From contig JAFYAT010000132.1 in NCBI GenBank assembly GCA_017540585.1, positions 1 through 37,965 of the forward strand: a DNA stretch of 37,965 bases, written 5' to 3'. Shown piece by piece: positions 16,713 to 25,113 of this stretch. Position numbers and translations under genes: made by a program. Position 1 is the first letter of the stretch, and each line of letters opens with the position of its first letter. Source of the DNA: Bacteroidaceae bacterium. Its GTDB lineage: Bacteria; Bacteroidota; Bacteroidia; Bacteroidales; Bacteroidaceae. A model generated the notes under the pieces. That model was not told the DNA's origin and did no database searches. It worked only from the letters and a program-made list of their open reading frames with translations.

Positions 16713-19328
16713 ATGAAGAATATTAGACTATTCCTGCTTTCACTTGTGATGGCTGGCTGTCAGTTTGCGGCAGCGCAGAACAAACCAAGCATCGTTTATG
16801 GTCAATCACATAAGCTTGAGATTGGTGGCATCAAGGTTGAAGGTGTTACTAACTATGAAGATTATATCCTTATAGGTATTTCAGGTCTCACAGTAGGTGA
16901 ACAGATTTCTGTACCAGGTGACGAAATCACTCAAGCTATCAAAAGATACTGGAGACATGGTCTATTCTCTTCTGTCCGCATAGAGGCAGACAGCATCGCT
17001 GACGACAAGGTGTTCCTCAAGATTGTCCTTGCCATGCGTCCACGTGTTTCACAGGTTAACATCAATGGTGTGAAGAAGGGTGAACGTGAAGACCTTGAAT
17101 CCAAGATGGGACTCATCAAGGGAAACCAGATAACACCTAATATGGTGGACAAAGCAAAGATTGTCATCAAGCGTTACTTTGACGACAAGGGATTCAAGAA
17201 TGCAGAAGTCGAAATCGTACAGCGCGACGACTCTGTCAAGAAAGATGAGATTATCGTAGATGTAAACATCAACAAGAACGAAAAGGTCAAGGTTCGCAAG
17301 ATTCACATTACAGGTAACGAACATATAGCACGCAAGAAATTCGATGGTGGATTCTTCTCTGGCGGTCTCCTCAAGAAAACCAATGAGAAGGGCTTCAAGA
17401 GTCTCTTCAAGGCTAAGAAGTTCATTGCTGAGAAGTACGAGGAAGACAAGAACCGTGTAATCGAGAAGTACAACGAGCTTGGATTCCGCGATGCCATGAT
17501 TGTGGCAGACAGCGTTGTAGATTCAGGCGACAACCTCGTGGATGTGTATATACATATTGATGAAGGACAGAAGTATTATGTACGTAATATCACATGGGTA
17601 GGTAACACCGTTTATCCTACAGAAGGTCTTAACAAGGTACTTCGTATGAATAAGGGCGACGTATATAATATGAAACATATCACGTCACGTCTTAATTCAG
17701 ATGAAGATGCTGTCGGTAACTACTACTACAATCAGGGATATGTGTTCAGTCAGGTTACTCCAACAGAAATAAACATTGACGGCGACTCTATCGACCTTGA
17801 GATTCGTATCACAGAAGGTCCACAAGCTTATATCAACAAGATTAAGATTTATGGTAACACTCGTGTGTATGAAGAAGTAATCAGACGTGAACTTGATCTC
17901 AAGCCAGGTGACCTCTTCAACATGGATGCCTTCAAGCAGACATATCAGCGAATAGGACAGATGGGACACTTTGACCCAGAGGCTATTGACTTCAAGCCTG
18001 TACCTGACAGAACGACAGGTACAGTTGACCTTAACCTCGGACTTACTCCAAAGGCAAGTGACCAGGTTGAGTTCTCACTCGGATGGGGACAGACAGGTAT
18101 CATCGGTAAGATTGGTCTCAAGTTCACTAACTTCTCAATGCGTAACCTCCTTGGTAAGGATAAGAACCGCCGTGGAATCCTTCCACAGGGTGACGGTCAG
18201 GAGTTCAGTATCAGCGGTTCTACCAACGGTTCTTACTACCAGTCATACAGCGTTTCGTTCTTCGATCCATGGTTTGGAGGCAAGCGTCCTAACTCATTGT
18301 CTGTATCTGCATTCTTCTCTCGTCAGACAGATATCAGCAGCCAGTACTACAACAACAGCTATATGAATAGTTACATGGCTAATATGTACGGTTATGGTGG
18401 CTATTATAACAATTACTATAGCAATGCTTCATCATACTATGACCCTGACAAATACATCCAGTTGTTCGGTTTGTCATTAGGTTTGGGTAAGCGTCTCAAC
18501 TGGCCAGACAAGAACTTTATGTTCCAGGTGGCATTGGGTTATACTCGCTATATGTTGAAGGACTGGGATTACTTCCTTATCAAGAACGGTAACTGTAACA
18601 ACATCAACCTCCAGTTTACTCTTTCACGTAGTTCGATTGACAACCTTATTTATCCACGTCATGGTTCTACAATCAGTGCATCCGTAGCATTCACACCTCC
18701 ATATTCTCTCTTTGATGGCATCGACTATGAGGGCTTGACAAATAACTCTTCAAGTGCTTCTTATCAGTCAGATATGCAGAAGAAGTACAAGTGGATTGAG
18801 TACCACAAGTGGAAATTCAACTCTAAGTTCTATACTCCACTCTCAAGTGCTAAGAAGTGTTTCGTACTCATGACACGCTTCGACTTCGGATTCCTCGGTC
18901 ACTATACCAAGTACAAGAAGTCACCATTCGAGACATTCTATGTAGGTGGTGACGGTATGTCAGGATATTCTACAAGCTACTATCAAGAGACTATCGGACT
19001 TCGAGGTTACGACAATGGTGCTCTCACTCCATACGGATATGAAGGTTACGCATACTCACGTATGTCACTTGAACTTCGTTATCCACTCATGCTCCAGAAC
19101 TCTACCAACATCTACGCTCTTGCTTTCGTCGATGCAGGTAATGCTTGGACAGATATCAAGAAGTTCAACATCTTCGACATGAAGCGTTCTGCTGGTGCAG
19201 GTGTACGTATCTTCCTTCCAATGGTCGGATTGATGGGTATTGACTGGGCATACGGATTTGATAACGTCTTTGGCTCTAAGTCACAGGCAGGAAGCCAGTT
19301 CCATTTCATTCTCGGACAGGAATTCTAA
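16713..19328 (+). CDS. bamA: Outer-membrane protein assembly factor BamA
   Basis: BamA folds and inserts beta-barrel proteins into the outer membrane. The 871-residue protein has a signal peptide (cleavage near AAAQ, residue 22), about five POTRA domains over residues 30-430, and a 16-strand barrel to the C-terminus. The last strand ends in aromatic HFILGQEF, as insertion signals do. The barrel contains the family's VRGY-like segment, here GLRGYDNGALTP. A loop around residues 543-585 is unusually rich in Tyr, Asn and Ser and probably faces outside. Neighbours uppS and three OmpH/Skp genes fit the assembly pathway. Confidence 0.95.
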   Translation: MKNIRLFLLSLVMAGCQFAAAQNKPSIVYGQSHKLEIGGIKVEGVTNYEDYILIGISGLTVGEQISVPGDEITQAIKRYWRHGLFSSVRIEADSIADDKVFLKIVLAMRPRVSQVNINGVKKGEREDLESKMGLIKGNQITPNMVDKAKIVIKRYFDDKGFKNAEVEIVQRDDSVKKDEIIVDVNINKNEKVKVRKIHITGNEHIARKKFDGGFFSGGLLKKTNEKGFKSLFKAKKFIAEKYEEDKNRVIEKYNELGFRDAMIVADSVVDSGDNLVDVYIHIDEGQKYYVRNITWVGNTVYPTEGLNKVLRMNKGDVYNMKHITSRLNSDEDAVGNYYYNQGYVFSQVTPTEINIDGDSIDLEIRITEGPQAYINKIKIYGNTRVYEEVIRRELDLKPGDLFNMDAFKQTYQRIGQMGHFDPEAIDFKPVPDRTTGTVDLNLGLTPKASDQVEFSLGWGQTGIIGKIGLKFTNFSMRNLLGKDKNRRGILPQGDGQEFSISGSTNGSYYQSYSVSFFDPWFGGKRPNSLSVSAFFSRQTDISSQYYNNSYMNSYMANMYGYGGYYNNYYSNASSYYDPDKYIQLFGLSLGLGKRLNWPDKNFMFQVALGYTRYMLKDWDYFLIKNGNCNNINLQFTLSRSSIDNLIYPRHGSTISASVAFTPPYSLFDGIDYEGLTNNSSSASYQSDMQKKYKWIEYHKWKFNSKFYTPLSSAKKCFVLMTRFDFGFLGHYTKYKKSPFETFYVGGDGMSGYSTSYYQETIGLRGYDNGALTPYGYEGYAYSRMSLELRYPLMLQNSTNIYALAFVDAGNAWTDIKKFNIFDMKRSAGAGVRIFLPMVGLMGIDWAYGFDNVFGSKSQAGSQFHFILGQEF

Positions 19329-19444
19329 ATAATTCAGAATTCAGGATTATATCTGGCGAGTTAGAACTAACAATTATAAATTCATTTAGGGAAATTACTT
19401 ACACTAATAGATATTTTCCGCAAGACAATAAAAATAAACTTGTG

Positions 19445-19452
19445 TACCTTTG
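19445..19452 (+). promoter_or_regulatory. Probable -7 element of the OmpH gene cluster
   Basis: TACCTTTG matches the -7 consensus exactly and lies 24 nt before the ATG at 19477. The -33 box is weak. It could give the OmpH genes their own transcript in addition to read-through from bamA. Confidence 0.55.
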
Positions 19453-19476
19453 CGTCACACTTAAAAATCGAAAGAT

Positions 19477-19989
19477 ATGAAAAGATTAGTTTTGACACTT
19501 ATGGTGATTGTTGCTTCAGTAGCAGCCAACGCACAAAAGTTTGCACTCGTTGATATGGAATATATCCTCAAGAATGTTCCTGCTTACGAAAGAGCAAACG
19601 AACAGTTGAACCAGATTTCAAAGAAGTGGGAAGCAGAAGTAAATGACCTACTACTCAAGGTAGAGACTCGATATAAGAAGTACCAGTCAGAATCCGTTTT
19701 CCTCTCTGATGCACAGAAGGCAAAGGCTGAGGAAGAGATTATGAATCTTGAGAAGAAAGCAAGTGAACTCAAGAAGAAGTACTTTGGTAACGACGGTGAA
19801 CTCTACAAGAAGCGTCAGAGTCTTATGTCCCCTATCAATGATGAAATCTACAATGCCGTAAAGGATATCTGTGACCAGAAAGGCTATCAGCTTGTCCTCG
19901 ACCGTGCATCAGGTGGCAGCATCATCTACGCATCACCAAAGATTGATATCAGCGACGAGGTACTCACTAAGCTCGGATATAAGTATTAA
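19477..19989 (+). CDS. OmpH/Skp-family periplasmic chaperone, paralogue 1
   Basis: The 170-residue protein starts with a signal peptide (cleavage at ANAQ) followed by KFALVDMEYILKNVPAYE, the usual first strand and helix of the OmpH/Skp family. A long charged coiled coil (about 45-125) forms the tentacle, and VLDRASGGSIIYASPKIDIS belongs to the end of the body domain. Skp holds unfolded outer-membrane proteins in the periplasm and hands them to BamA, whose gene lies directly upstream. This is the first of three tandem paralogues. Confidence 0.92.
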   Translation: MKRLVLTLMVIVASVAANAQKFALVDMEYILKNVPAYERANEQLNQISKKWEAEVNDLLLKVETRYKKYQSESVFLSDAQKAKAEEEIMNLEKKASELKKKYFGNDGELYKKRQSLMSPINDEIYNAVKDICDQKGYQLVLDRASGGSIIYASPKIDISDEVLTKLGYKY

Positions 19990-20107
19990 AGAGTAGTGAG
20001 TTATGGATGGAGATATAAGCTATAGAAATATATAATAAAAGTTTCAATAGAACCTCTATCCCGACTAAAAAGTAAATATTAATTAAAACCAATAAAAAAT
20101 AAACAAA

Positions 20108-20605
20108 ATGAAGAAATTAATTTTAGCAGCACTTATTGCTCTTCCAATGAGTGTATTTGCACAGAAGTTTGCTCACGTAAACTCTGCTACTATCATTCAG
20201 GCAATGCCAGAATATACTACTGCTCAGACAGAGATGCAGACTCTTACTAAAACTTATGAAGATGAGTTGACTCGTATGCAGGACGAACTCAAGACTAAGG
20301 CTGAGGACTACCAGAAGAATGGTGCAACTCTCCCAGATGCAGTTAAGCAGCGCCGTGAGACTGAACTTCAGGAACTCAACCAGCGTATTCAGCAGTACTA
20401 TCAGACTTCACAGGAGGAACTTCAGAAGGCTCAGCAGACTAAGATGCAGGCTATCCAGAAGAAGGTAACTGACGCTATCAAGGAAGTTGGTGTATCTGGC
20501 GGATATGTTTACATCATGGATGTAACTGCTGGAATCCCATTCATCAACGAAACAATCTCTACAGATGTTACCTCACAGGTAATGGCTAAACTCGGTATAA
20601 AGTAA
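20108..20605 (+). CDS. OmpH/Skp-family periplasmic chaperone, paralogue 2
   Basis: This 165-residue paralogue has a signal peptide ending in VFAQ and continues KFAHVNSATIIQAMPEY, parallel to the first copy. Its coiled coil is Gln-rich (ELNQRIQQYYQTSQEELQKAQQ) rather than Lys-rich, which suggests a different client surface. It lies 118 nt after paralogue 1 and 7 nt before paralogue 3, so at least 2 and 3 are co-transcribed. Confidence 0.92.
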   Translation: MKKLILAALIALPMSVFAQKFAHVNSATIIQAMPEYTTAQTEMQTLTKTYEDELTRMQDELKTKAEDYQKNGATLPDAVKQRRETELQELNQRIQQYYQTSQEELQKAQQTKMQAIQKKVTDAIKEVGVSGGYVYIMDVTAGIPFINETISTDVTSQVMAKLGIK

Positions 20606-20612
20606 GAAAATC

Positions 20613-21191
20613 ATGAATAGAACCATAGTAACAGCAGCATTGCTTGCGCTAACAACTATGGTATCAGCGCAGGAGGTGGCAGATGCAACAAACGCATCCG
20701 CTGCCTCTTCTGCGGTTGAAACCACAGTTGCCACTAAAGCACATTTCGGTTTCCTCAGTTATGACGAGGCTCTCAAGTCCATGCCAGAATACACTATCGT
20801 GGAGCAGACTATGGAAGAGTTGAAGGCAAAGTACAACGAAGAGATGGCTCGTGCTGAGCAGGAGTTCACAAAGAAGTATTCGGAGTATATTGATGGTCAG
20901 CGTACATTCCCTGAGAACATCATGCTCAAGCGCCAAAAGGAACTTCAGCAGTTGATGGACCAGAGTCTGGCTTTCAAGAACGAGGCAAAAGAGACACTTG
21001 CCAAGGCTCAGAAAGAGGCAATGGAACCACTCTACAAGCGTCTCAACAGCGTCATAAAGGCAGTAGGTACAAGCCGTGGCTACTCATACATTCTCAATAC
21101 AGACGGCAACACATATCCCTTCATCAATACAGCAGCTGGCGATGGTGAGGATATCACCGAGATTGTAAAGACAGAACTTAACAAGTTTTAA
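20613..21191 (+). CDS. OmpH/Skp-family periplasmic chaperone, paralogue 3
   Basis: The third copy has 192 residues, with a signal peptide ending in VSAQ and then an extra Ala/Thr/Ser-rich linker (about residues 22-45) absent from the other two. The family start HFGFLSYDEALKSMPEY follows, then the coiled coil and the body strand YSYILNTDGNTYPFI. The linker may extend it from a partner or membrane. It ends the OmpH run, before a 160-nt spacer and murI. Confidence 0.9.
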   Translation: MNRTIVTAALLALTTMVSAQEVADATNASAASSAVETTVATKAHFGFLSYDEALKSMPEYTIVEQTMEELKAKYNEEMARAEQEFTKKYSEYIDGQRTFPENIMLKRQKELQQLMDQSLAFKNEAKETLAKAQKEAMEPLYKRLNSVIKAVGTSRGYSYILNTDGNTYPFINTAAGDGEDITEIVKTELNKF

Positions 21192-21202
21192 TATTATCTG
21201 GT

Positions 21203-21331
21203 AGTAAAAGGTAGTAAGAAGGAGTTAATAGAAGTAAAAAGACGATACTCTGTTCTTCAATAGTAATACACTTTAATTTGTATCTCATTCGTCTCTTTAG
21301 TCCTATTTACTCCATTTTACTTCCCTTTACT
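21203..21331. repeat. 43-bp imperfect inverted repeat before murI
   Basis: Arms 21203-21245 and 21289-21331 match at 35 of 43 positions across a 43-nt loop. Both arms are built from AGTAAAAG/AGGAGT-like units, so the structure looks like two oppositely oriented simple-repeat tracts. It fills the spacer between the third OmpH gene and murI and ends 20 nt before the murI start. Confidence 0.65.
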
Positions 21332-21351
21332 TCTTAAAAAACAAATAAACA

Positions 21352-22167
21352 ATGGGACCAATAGGAGTGTTCGATTCAGGCTATGGAGGCTTGACTATTC
21401 TTGACGGCATAAGACAGCTTATGCCACAGATGGATTATGTCTATTTGGGAGATAATGCGAGAACGCCCTACGGTACCCGTTCGTTTGATATCGTATATGA
21501 GTTCACGCTTCAGGCTGTAAAGAAACTATTTGAAATGGGATGTCCGCTCGTCATCCTTGGATGTAACACAGCCTCAGCAAAGGCATTACGCACCATCCAG
21601 CAGACATATCTTCCAGACAATGCTCCCGACAGACGTGTGCTGGGCGTTATACGTCCAACAGCAGAAGTGGTAGGTCAGTTGTCCAACACTATGCATATTG
21701 GTGTTCTTGCTACCGAAGGAACAATCCGTTCTGAGTCCTACAAACTTGAAATAGAAAAGTTATACCCAGGTTCTACCATCGTAGGACAAGCATGTCCTAT
21801 GTGGGTTCCACTTGTAGAAAACAACGAGTTTGACAAGCCAGGAGCAGACTACTTTGTCAATGACAGCCTCAACAAGTTGCTTGCTAAAGACCCAAAGATT
21901 GACACCATCATCCTCGGTTGCACACACTATCCTCTCCTACTTGACAAGATAAAGAAATACTGTCCATCAGGTATCACTCTCGTACCACAGGGCAAATACA
22001 TTGCCAAGAGCCTTGAGGATTATTTTGTACGTCATCCAGAGATGGAAGCACGAATATCCAAAAACGGTACTTGTCAATACTTTACTACTGAATCAAGCAC
22101 CAAATTTGCGGAGAGCGCAAGCATTTTCCTCCGTGAACAAGTCATGGCAGAACGCATCACTCTGTAA
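21352..22167 (+). CDS. murI: Glutamate racemase
   Basis: MurI turns L-glutamate into D-glutamate for the peptidoglycan stem peptide. The two-base mechanism residues are visible: Cys71 in LGCNTASA and Cys190 in LGCTHYP, with Asp8-Ser9 in FDSGYGGL and LGDNARTPYG also matching. The 271-residue length is usual for the family. Placement after the OmpH genes fits the envelope cluster. It is cytosolic. A long inverted repeat precedes it and an 18-bp hairpin follows it. Confidence 0.96.
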   Translation: MGPIGVFDSGYGGLTILDGIRQLMPQMDYVYLGDNARTPYGTRSFDIVYEFTLQAVKKLFEMGCPLVILGCNTASAKALRTIQQTYLPDNAPDRRVLGVIRPTAEVVGQLSNTMHIGVLATEGTIRSESYKLEIEKLYPGSTIVGQACPMWVPLVENNEFDKPGADYFVNDSLNKLLAKDPKIDTIILGCTHYPLLLDKIKKYCPSGITLVPQGKYIAKSLEDYFVRHPEMEARISKNGTCQYFTTESSTKFAESASIFLREQVMAERITL

Positions 22168-22175
22168 GATGTTAA

Positions 22176-22225
22176 AACGAAAATTTAGAAAATCAAAGTG
22201 ATACATTATTTTCTAAATTTTCGTT
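22176..22225 (+). terminator. Perfect 18-bp hairpin between murI and the ComF-like gene
   Basis: Arms 22176-22193 and 22208-22225 are fully complementary (AACGAAAATTTAGAAAAT) around a 14-nt loop, starting 8 nt after the murI stop. The stem is AT-rich and followed by CAAAC rather than T, so it may be a processing or partial termination site. Confidence 0.55.
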
Positions 22226-22255
22226 CAAACTAACCAAACAAAAACACTTGACCTT

Positions 22256-22990
22256 ATGGTTCCTATATTGAAAGACATAGTAAATTTCTTCTTCCCAGCT
22301 TATTGCGTATCATGTGGTGAACGTCTCTCCACACAGGAACAATATCTATGTATGACTTGTATAGCAACACTTCCACGAACCCATGCACACCAATATCAAC
22401 GAACAATACTGGAACAAGCATTCTGGGGACGCATACCCGTGGAGAAAGCTGTCAGCTTCTTCTTCCATGAAAGCGACAATACCAAGCAGATAATATGGGC
22501 GATGAAGTACAACTCGCAACCAAAATTGGGCAAGTACCTTGCACAGATGTACGCTCATGAGATAAAGTCATCAGGTTTCTTCGACGGAATAGACATCATC
22601 ATACCTGTACCTCTCACATGGCGTAAGACTCTCAAACGAGGATATAACCAGTCAAATTATATTGCAAAAGGAATAAGCATCGAAACGGGCATACCTGTCA
22701 TAACTAATGCAGTACGAAAAACAAAAGATACAGCTTCACAGACAAACTTCAACCATCTCGAGCGTCTCAACAACGTGACAGGAGTATTCAGTCTTGTCCG
22801 TCCCGAACTTGTACGTGGCAAACATATTCTTATTGTAGATGATGTTCTCACCACAGGTGCAACAATTTGTTCCCTTGCCAACACAATCATGTCTGCAGGC
22901 GATGTACGTTTCTCAATACTCACACTCTCACTTGCTGGCAAACTCAAAGGTATGCCTTTCACACGTTCACAAGAAGACGATGATGAATGA
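22256..22990 (+). CDS. ComF-like phosphoribosyltransferase-family protein
   Basis: The 244-residue protein has an N-terminal zinc-ribbon pair, CVSC and CMTC (Cys17, 20, 32, 35), and a type I phosphoribosyltransferase domain with the PRPP loop ILIVDDVLTTGAT (Asp195, Asp196). The conserved IPVPLTWRKTLKRGYNQS segment of ComF/GntX proteins is present. In naturally competent bacteria, ComF assists uptake or handling of transforming DNA; in others the role is unknown. It probably follows murI in the same transcript, subject to the hairpin between them. Cytosolic. Confidence 0.9.
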   Translation: MVPILKDIVNFFFPAYCVSCGERLSTQEQYLCMTCIATLPRTHAHQYQRTILEQAFWGRIPVEKAVSFFFHESDNTKQIIWAMKYNSQPKLGKYLAQMYAHEIKSSGFFDGIDIIIPVPLTWRKTLKRGYNQSNYIAKGISIETGIPVITNAVRKTKDTASQTNFNHLERLNNVTGVFSLVRPELVRGKHILIVDDVLTTGATICSLANTIMSAGDVRFSILTLSLAGKLKGMPFTRSQEDDDE

Positions 22991-23038
22991 TGTCCGAACA
23001 GCTTTCGAGCACAAAAATCTATACACGCAAAAAAAAGG

Positions 23039-23083
23039 CTGACGTAGCGTCAACTTTTTATTGACGCTACGTCAGTCATTTTT
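23039..23083. terminator. Bidirectional terminator, TGACGTAGCGTCAA stem
   Basis: Arms 23039-23053 and 23061-23075 (CTGACGTAGCGTCAA) pair perfectly around a 7-nt loop. The plus strand continues TCATTTTT and the minus strand CCTTTTTTTT, so it can stop transcription from both sides between the convergent ComF-like and GH43 genes. The same 15-bp stem recurs at 37096. Confidence 0.8.
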
Positions 23084-23105
23084 AACCCATATAAATGATT
23101 GTGTA

Positions 23106-23166
23106 TTTTAACGGCGATTAAACACCATTTAGTCAGTATTAAAACACAGTTTAATCACCGTGAAAA
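23106..23166 (-). terminator. 18-bp hairpin after the GH43 gene (hairpin family A)
   Basis: Arms 23106-23123 and 23149-23166 match at 16 of 18 positions around a 25-nt loop. One mismatch becomes G-U only in a minus-strand RNA, which fits the minus gene ending 15 nt away. The stem core ACGGCGATTAAAC is related to hairpins at 11499 and 36798. Confidence 0.55.
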
Positions 23167-23180
23167 TTCAATACCATTAA

Positions 23181-24332
23181 TCAAAAGTTAGGAGTCCACT
23201 TAATTACTGGCTTGCCATCCTTTCCAAACTCGATTGGTAACCATAGATGAAGGGACTGGCTAAGATGCTCAGGATTCCAAATGTCAGCCATGAATATGAA
23301 GCGTGACTTGGTGCCCTTGATACCAAGTGACTTGGTGTCGAGGATATATGTACCCTGTGCGCCGAATGTCTTGCTGGCAGGGAAATTCTTATATGTAGCA
23401 TTTGCTCCCGTAAATGGAGATGCGACTTGAGTCCAAGGTCCCCAGATGCTCTTACTATGGAACATACGTGCCTCGTTAGGTGCCCAACCAGTACAACCAG
23501 AGCATATCATCCAATAAGTACCATTGTGCTTGAGAATAGTTGGTGCCTCGTTCTGACCACCAGGTGCAACCATGACATACTTGCCAGTGAAGTCACTATA
23601 ATCGTCATTAAGTTCACTGATGAGAAGTGTGAGGTTCTCCTGTGATGATGTGATGTGATAGGCCTTGCCGTCATCATCAATATATACAGTCATATCACGG
23701 CTCATCTGTCCACCTTCAAAGTCACGCCAGAGATACATACCTCTTTCTGTCTCCTGTCTCCACTCAGGTGTCCACCAGTCTTTCCAGTCATTTGCCTTGG
23801 TAGTCTTGGCGTATGCAATCTCCTGCTCAGTCATGTTGAAAGGCCATCTGCCAGCATGAATACGTGTAGAACGGAGATAACGGAATGGACCTGTTGGTGA
23901 GTCACTCTCAGCAAATGCAACTCGCGCAGCTTCATAGCCCTTACCCTTCAGTTCGAGATGGAAAAGCATAATGAACTTATTGGTTTTACGGTTGTAGATA
24001 ACCTTTGGACGTTCCATGATACAACCACGCTCTATATCATGTCCTTTCTGCTCTGATACGGCAAGCGCAATACCTTCGTCCTTCCATATCTTCAGGTCCT
24101 TACTTGAATACACACCAACACCAGCCTCAGTGGTGAAGCCACGGTAAGGACGGTTCTCTCCATACCAATAGAATGTACCTTTGTACTTAATGATATTTCC
24201 ACCATGTGCATTGATATGCTTACCCTTCGTGTCGGGCCATAGTTCACCATTCACTTGTGCATAAGAACGGAGCGGAACTGCGCAAAGTGCCATGAGCACC
24301 AATGCACATAAGGTTGTTACTGTTCTCTTCAT
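23181..24332 (-). CDS. GH43-type glycoside hydrolase (subfamily 24/34-like)
   Basis: The 383-residue secreted protein has a signal peptide (cleavage near SYAQ, residue 26) and a five-bladed propeller typical of GH43. INAHGGNIIKYKGTFYWYGE (from residue 40) is the first blade. The usual catalytic-base Asp of most GH43 enzymes is absent there, as in the galactanase-like branch (subfamily 24). Glu107 in ERPK, Asp213 in SRDM and the likely acid Glu262 in NEAPTI are present. It probably removes sugars from plant side chains, with beta-1,3-galactan as one candidate. It has its own promoter and no SusC/D genes nearby. The subfamily is an estimate. Confidence 0.82.
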   Translation of the reverse strand: MKRTVTTLCALVLMALCAVPLRSYAQVNGELWPDTKGKHINAHGGNIIKYKGTFYWYGENRPYRGFTTEAGVGVYSSKDLKIWKDEGIALAVSEQKGHDIERGCIMERPKVIYNRKTNKFIMLFHLELKGKGYEAARVAFAESDSPTGPFRYLRSTRIHAGRWPFNMTEQEIAYAKTTKANDWKDWWTPEWRQETERGMYLWRDFEGGQMSRDMTVYIDDDGKAYHITSSQENLTLLISELNDDYSDFTGKYVMVAPGGQNEAPTILKHNGTYWMICSGCTGWAPNEARMFHSKSIWGPWTQVASPFTGANATYKNFPASKTFGAQGTYILDTKSLGIKGTKSRFIFMADIWNPEHLSQSLHLWLPIEFGKDGKPVIKWTPNF

Positions 24333-24437
24333 AAGTAGTTCGTTTAGTTTAGTATATAGTTTGACTTTTTATTCGTTAGCCTGAAAACGCTTATTTATAT
24401 AATTGAGTGACATTTGTGTTTGCGAATAACTCTGTGG

Positions 24438-24469
24438 CAAAGGTCGGAGAAATAAATGAGAACTGCAAA
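24438..24469 (-). promoter_or_regulatory. Promoter of the GH43 gene
   Basis: On the minus strand, TTTG (24469-24466), a 20-bp spacer and GACCTTTG (24445-24438) differ from the consensus at one base. The leader would be about 100 nt. Confidence 0.55.
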
Positions 24470-24559
24470 TAAATGATAGTCTAAATTAGTCAAGATAAAA
24501 GTTTATTGTCCGAAAAGTAGATATTTTCGTGCTGTTTGTAGATTAGAACATGAAATCAA

Positions 24560-24591
24560 GTTGCGTGATTGGATGATTATTCATACTTTTG
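24560..24591 (+). promoter_or_regulatory. Promoter of the carbohydrate-binding/two-component operon
   Basis: GTTG (24560-24563), a 20-bp spacer and TACTTTTG (24584-24591) fit the consensus with one -33 mismatch. The start codon at 24632 is about 35 nt after the expected RNA start. Confidence 0.55.
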
Positions 24592-24631
24592 CCATGTCTT
24601 ACGAAGGTAATAAAAAAAGAGTTAAACAGTT

Positions 24632-25051
24632 ATGAATAAAACGGGAATACTATTAGCATCGCTGTTGATGTCACATTTATATATATACGCAGATGGTGAC
24701 AAGTCAATGACGATTACATCAACTAACCACACGGATGCCGAATACTCCGTGACAAGCATCTCATCTGTGAAGTATGAGAATGGCAAAATGATTATCGCTC
24801 TCAAGAATGGAAGTGTACAGTCGTTCAACGTGGCAGACATCAAGTCAATGATTTTTGGCAGTATCACTTCTGCTATAGAATCCATGACGAGTAATGATTC
24901 GTCAGTGCCATATACTATATTTGACGATAGCGGAAAGGTAGTCGCAAGTGGTATGACCAACGAGAACGGCAAAGTCGATACTCCTGCTAACATGAAAGGT
25001 GTGTTTGTCATCAAGGTTGGTGACAAATGCAAAAAGGTGATAATAAAATAA
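24632..25051 (+). CDS. Small secreted protein with sorting-domain-like C-terminus
   Basis: This 139-residue protein has an N-terminal signal-like segment (about 1-20) and a short beta-rich region (SVKYENGKMIIALKNGSVQSF) that resembles the start of the next protein in the operon. Its last 50 residues (YTIFDDSGKVVASG..., GVFVIKVGDKCKKVIIK) have the pattern of a type IX secretion system type A sorting domain: strand, Gly turn, GVxVIKV, Lys-rich end. I infer that it is exported and perhaps anchored at the surface, but the score of a proper profile is not known to me. First gene of an operon of four. Confidence 0.6.
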   Translation: MNKTGILLASLLMSHLYIYADGDKSMTITSTNHTDAEYSVTSISSVKYENGKMIIALKNGSVQSFNVADIKSMIFGSITSAIESMTSNDSSVPYTIFDDSGKVVASGMTNENGKVDTPANMKGVFVIKVGDKCKKVIIK

Positions 25052-25113
25052 AGAACGATAACCATGTTCATCGTTTTAGGAAACAAGCATTCATACAGAT
25101 AACAAGAGGATAA

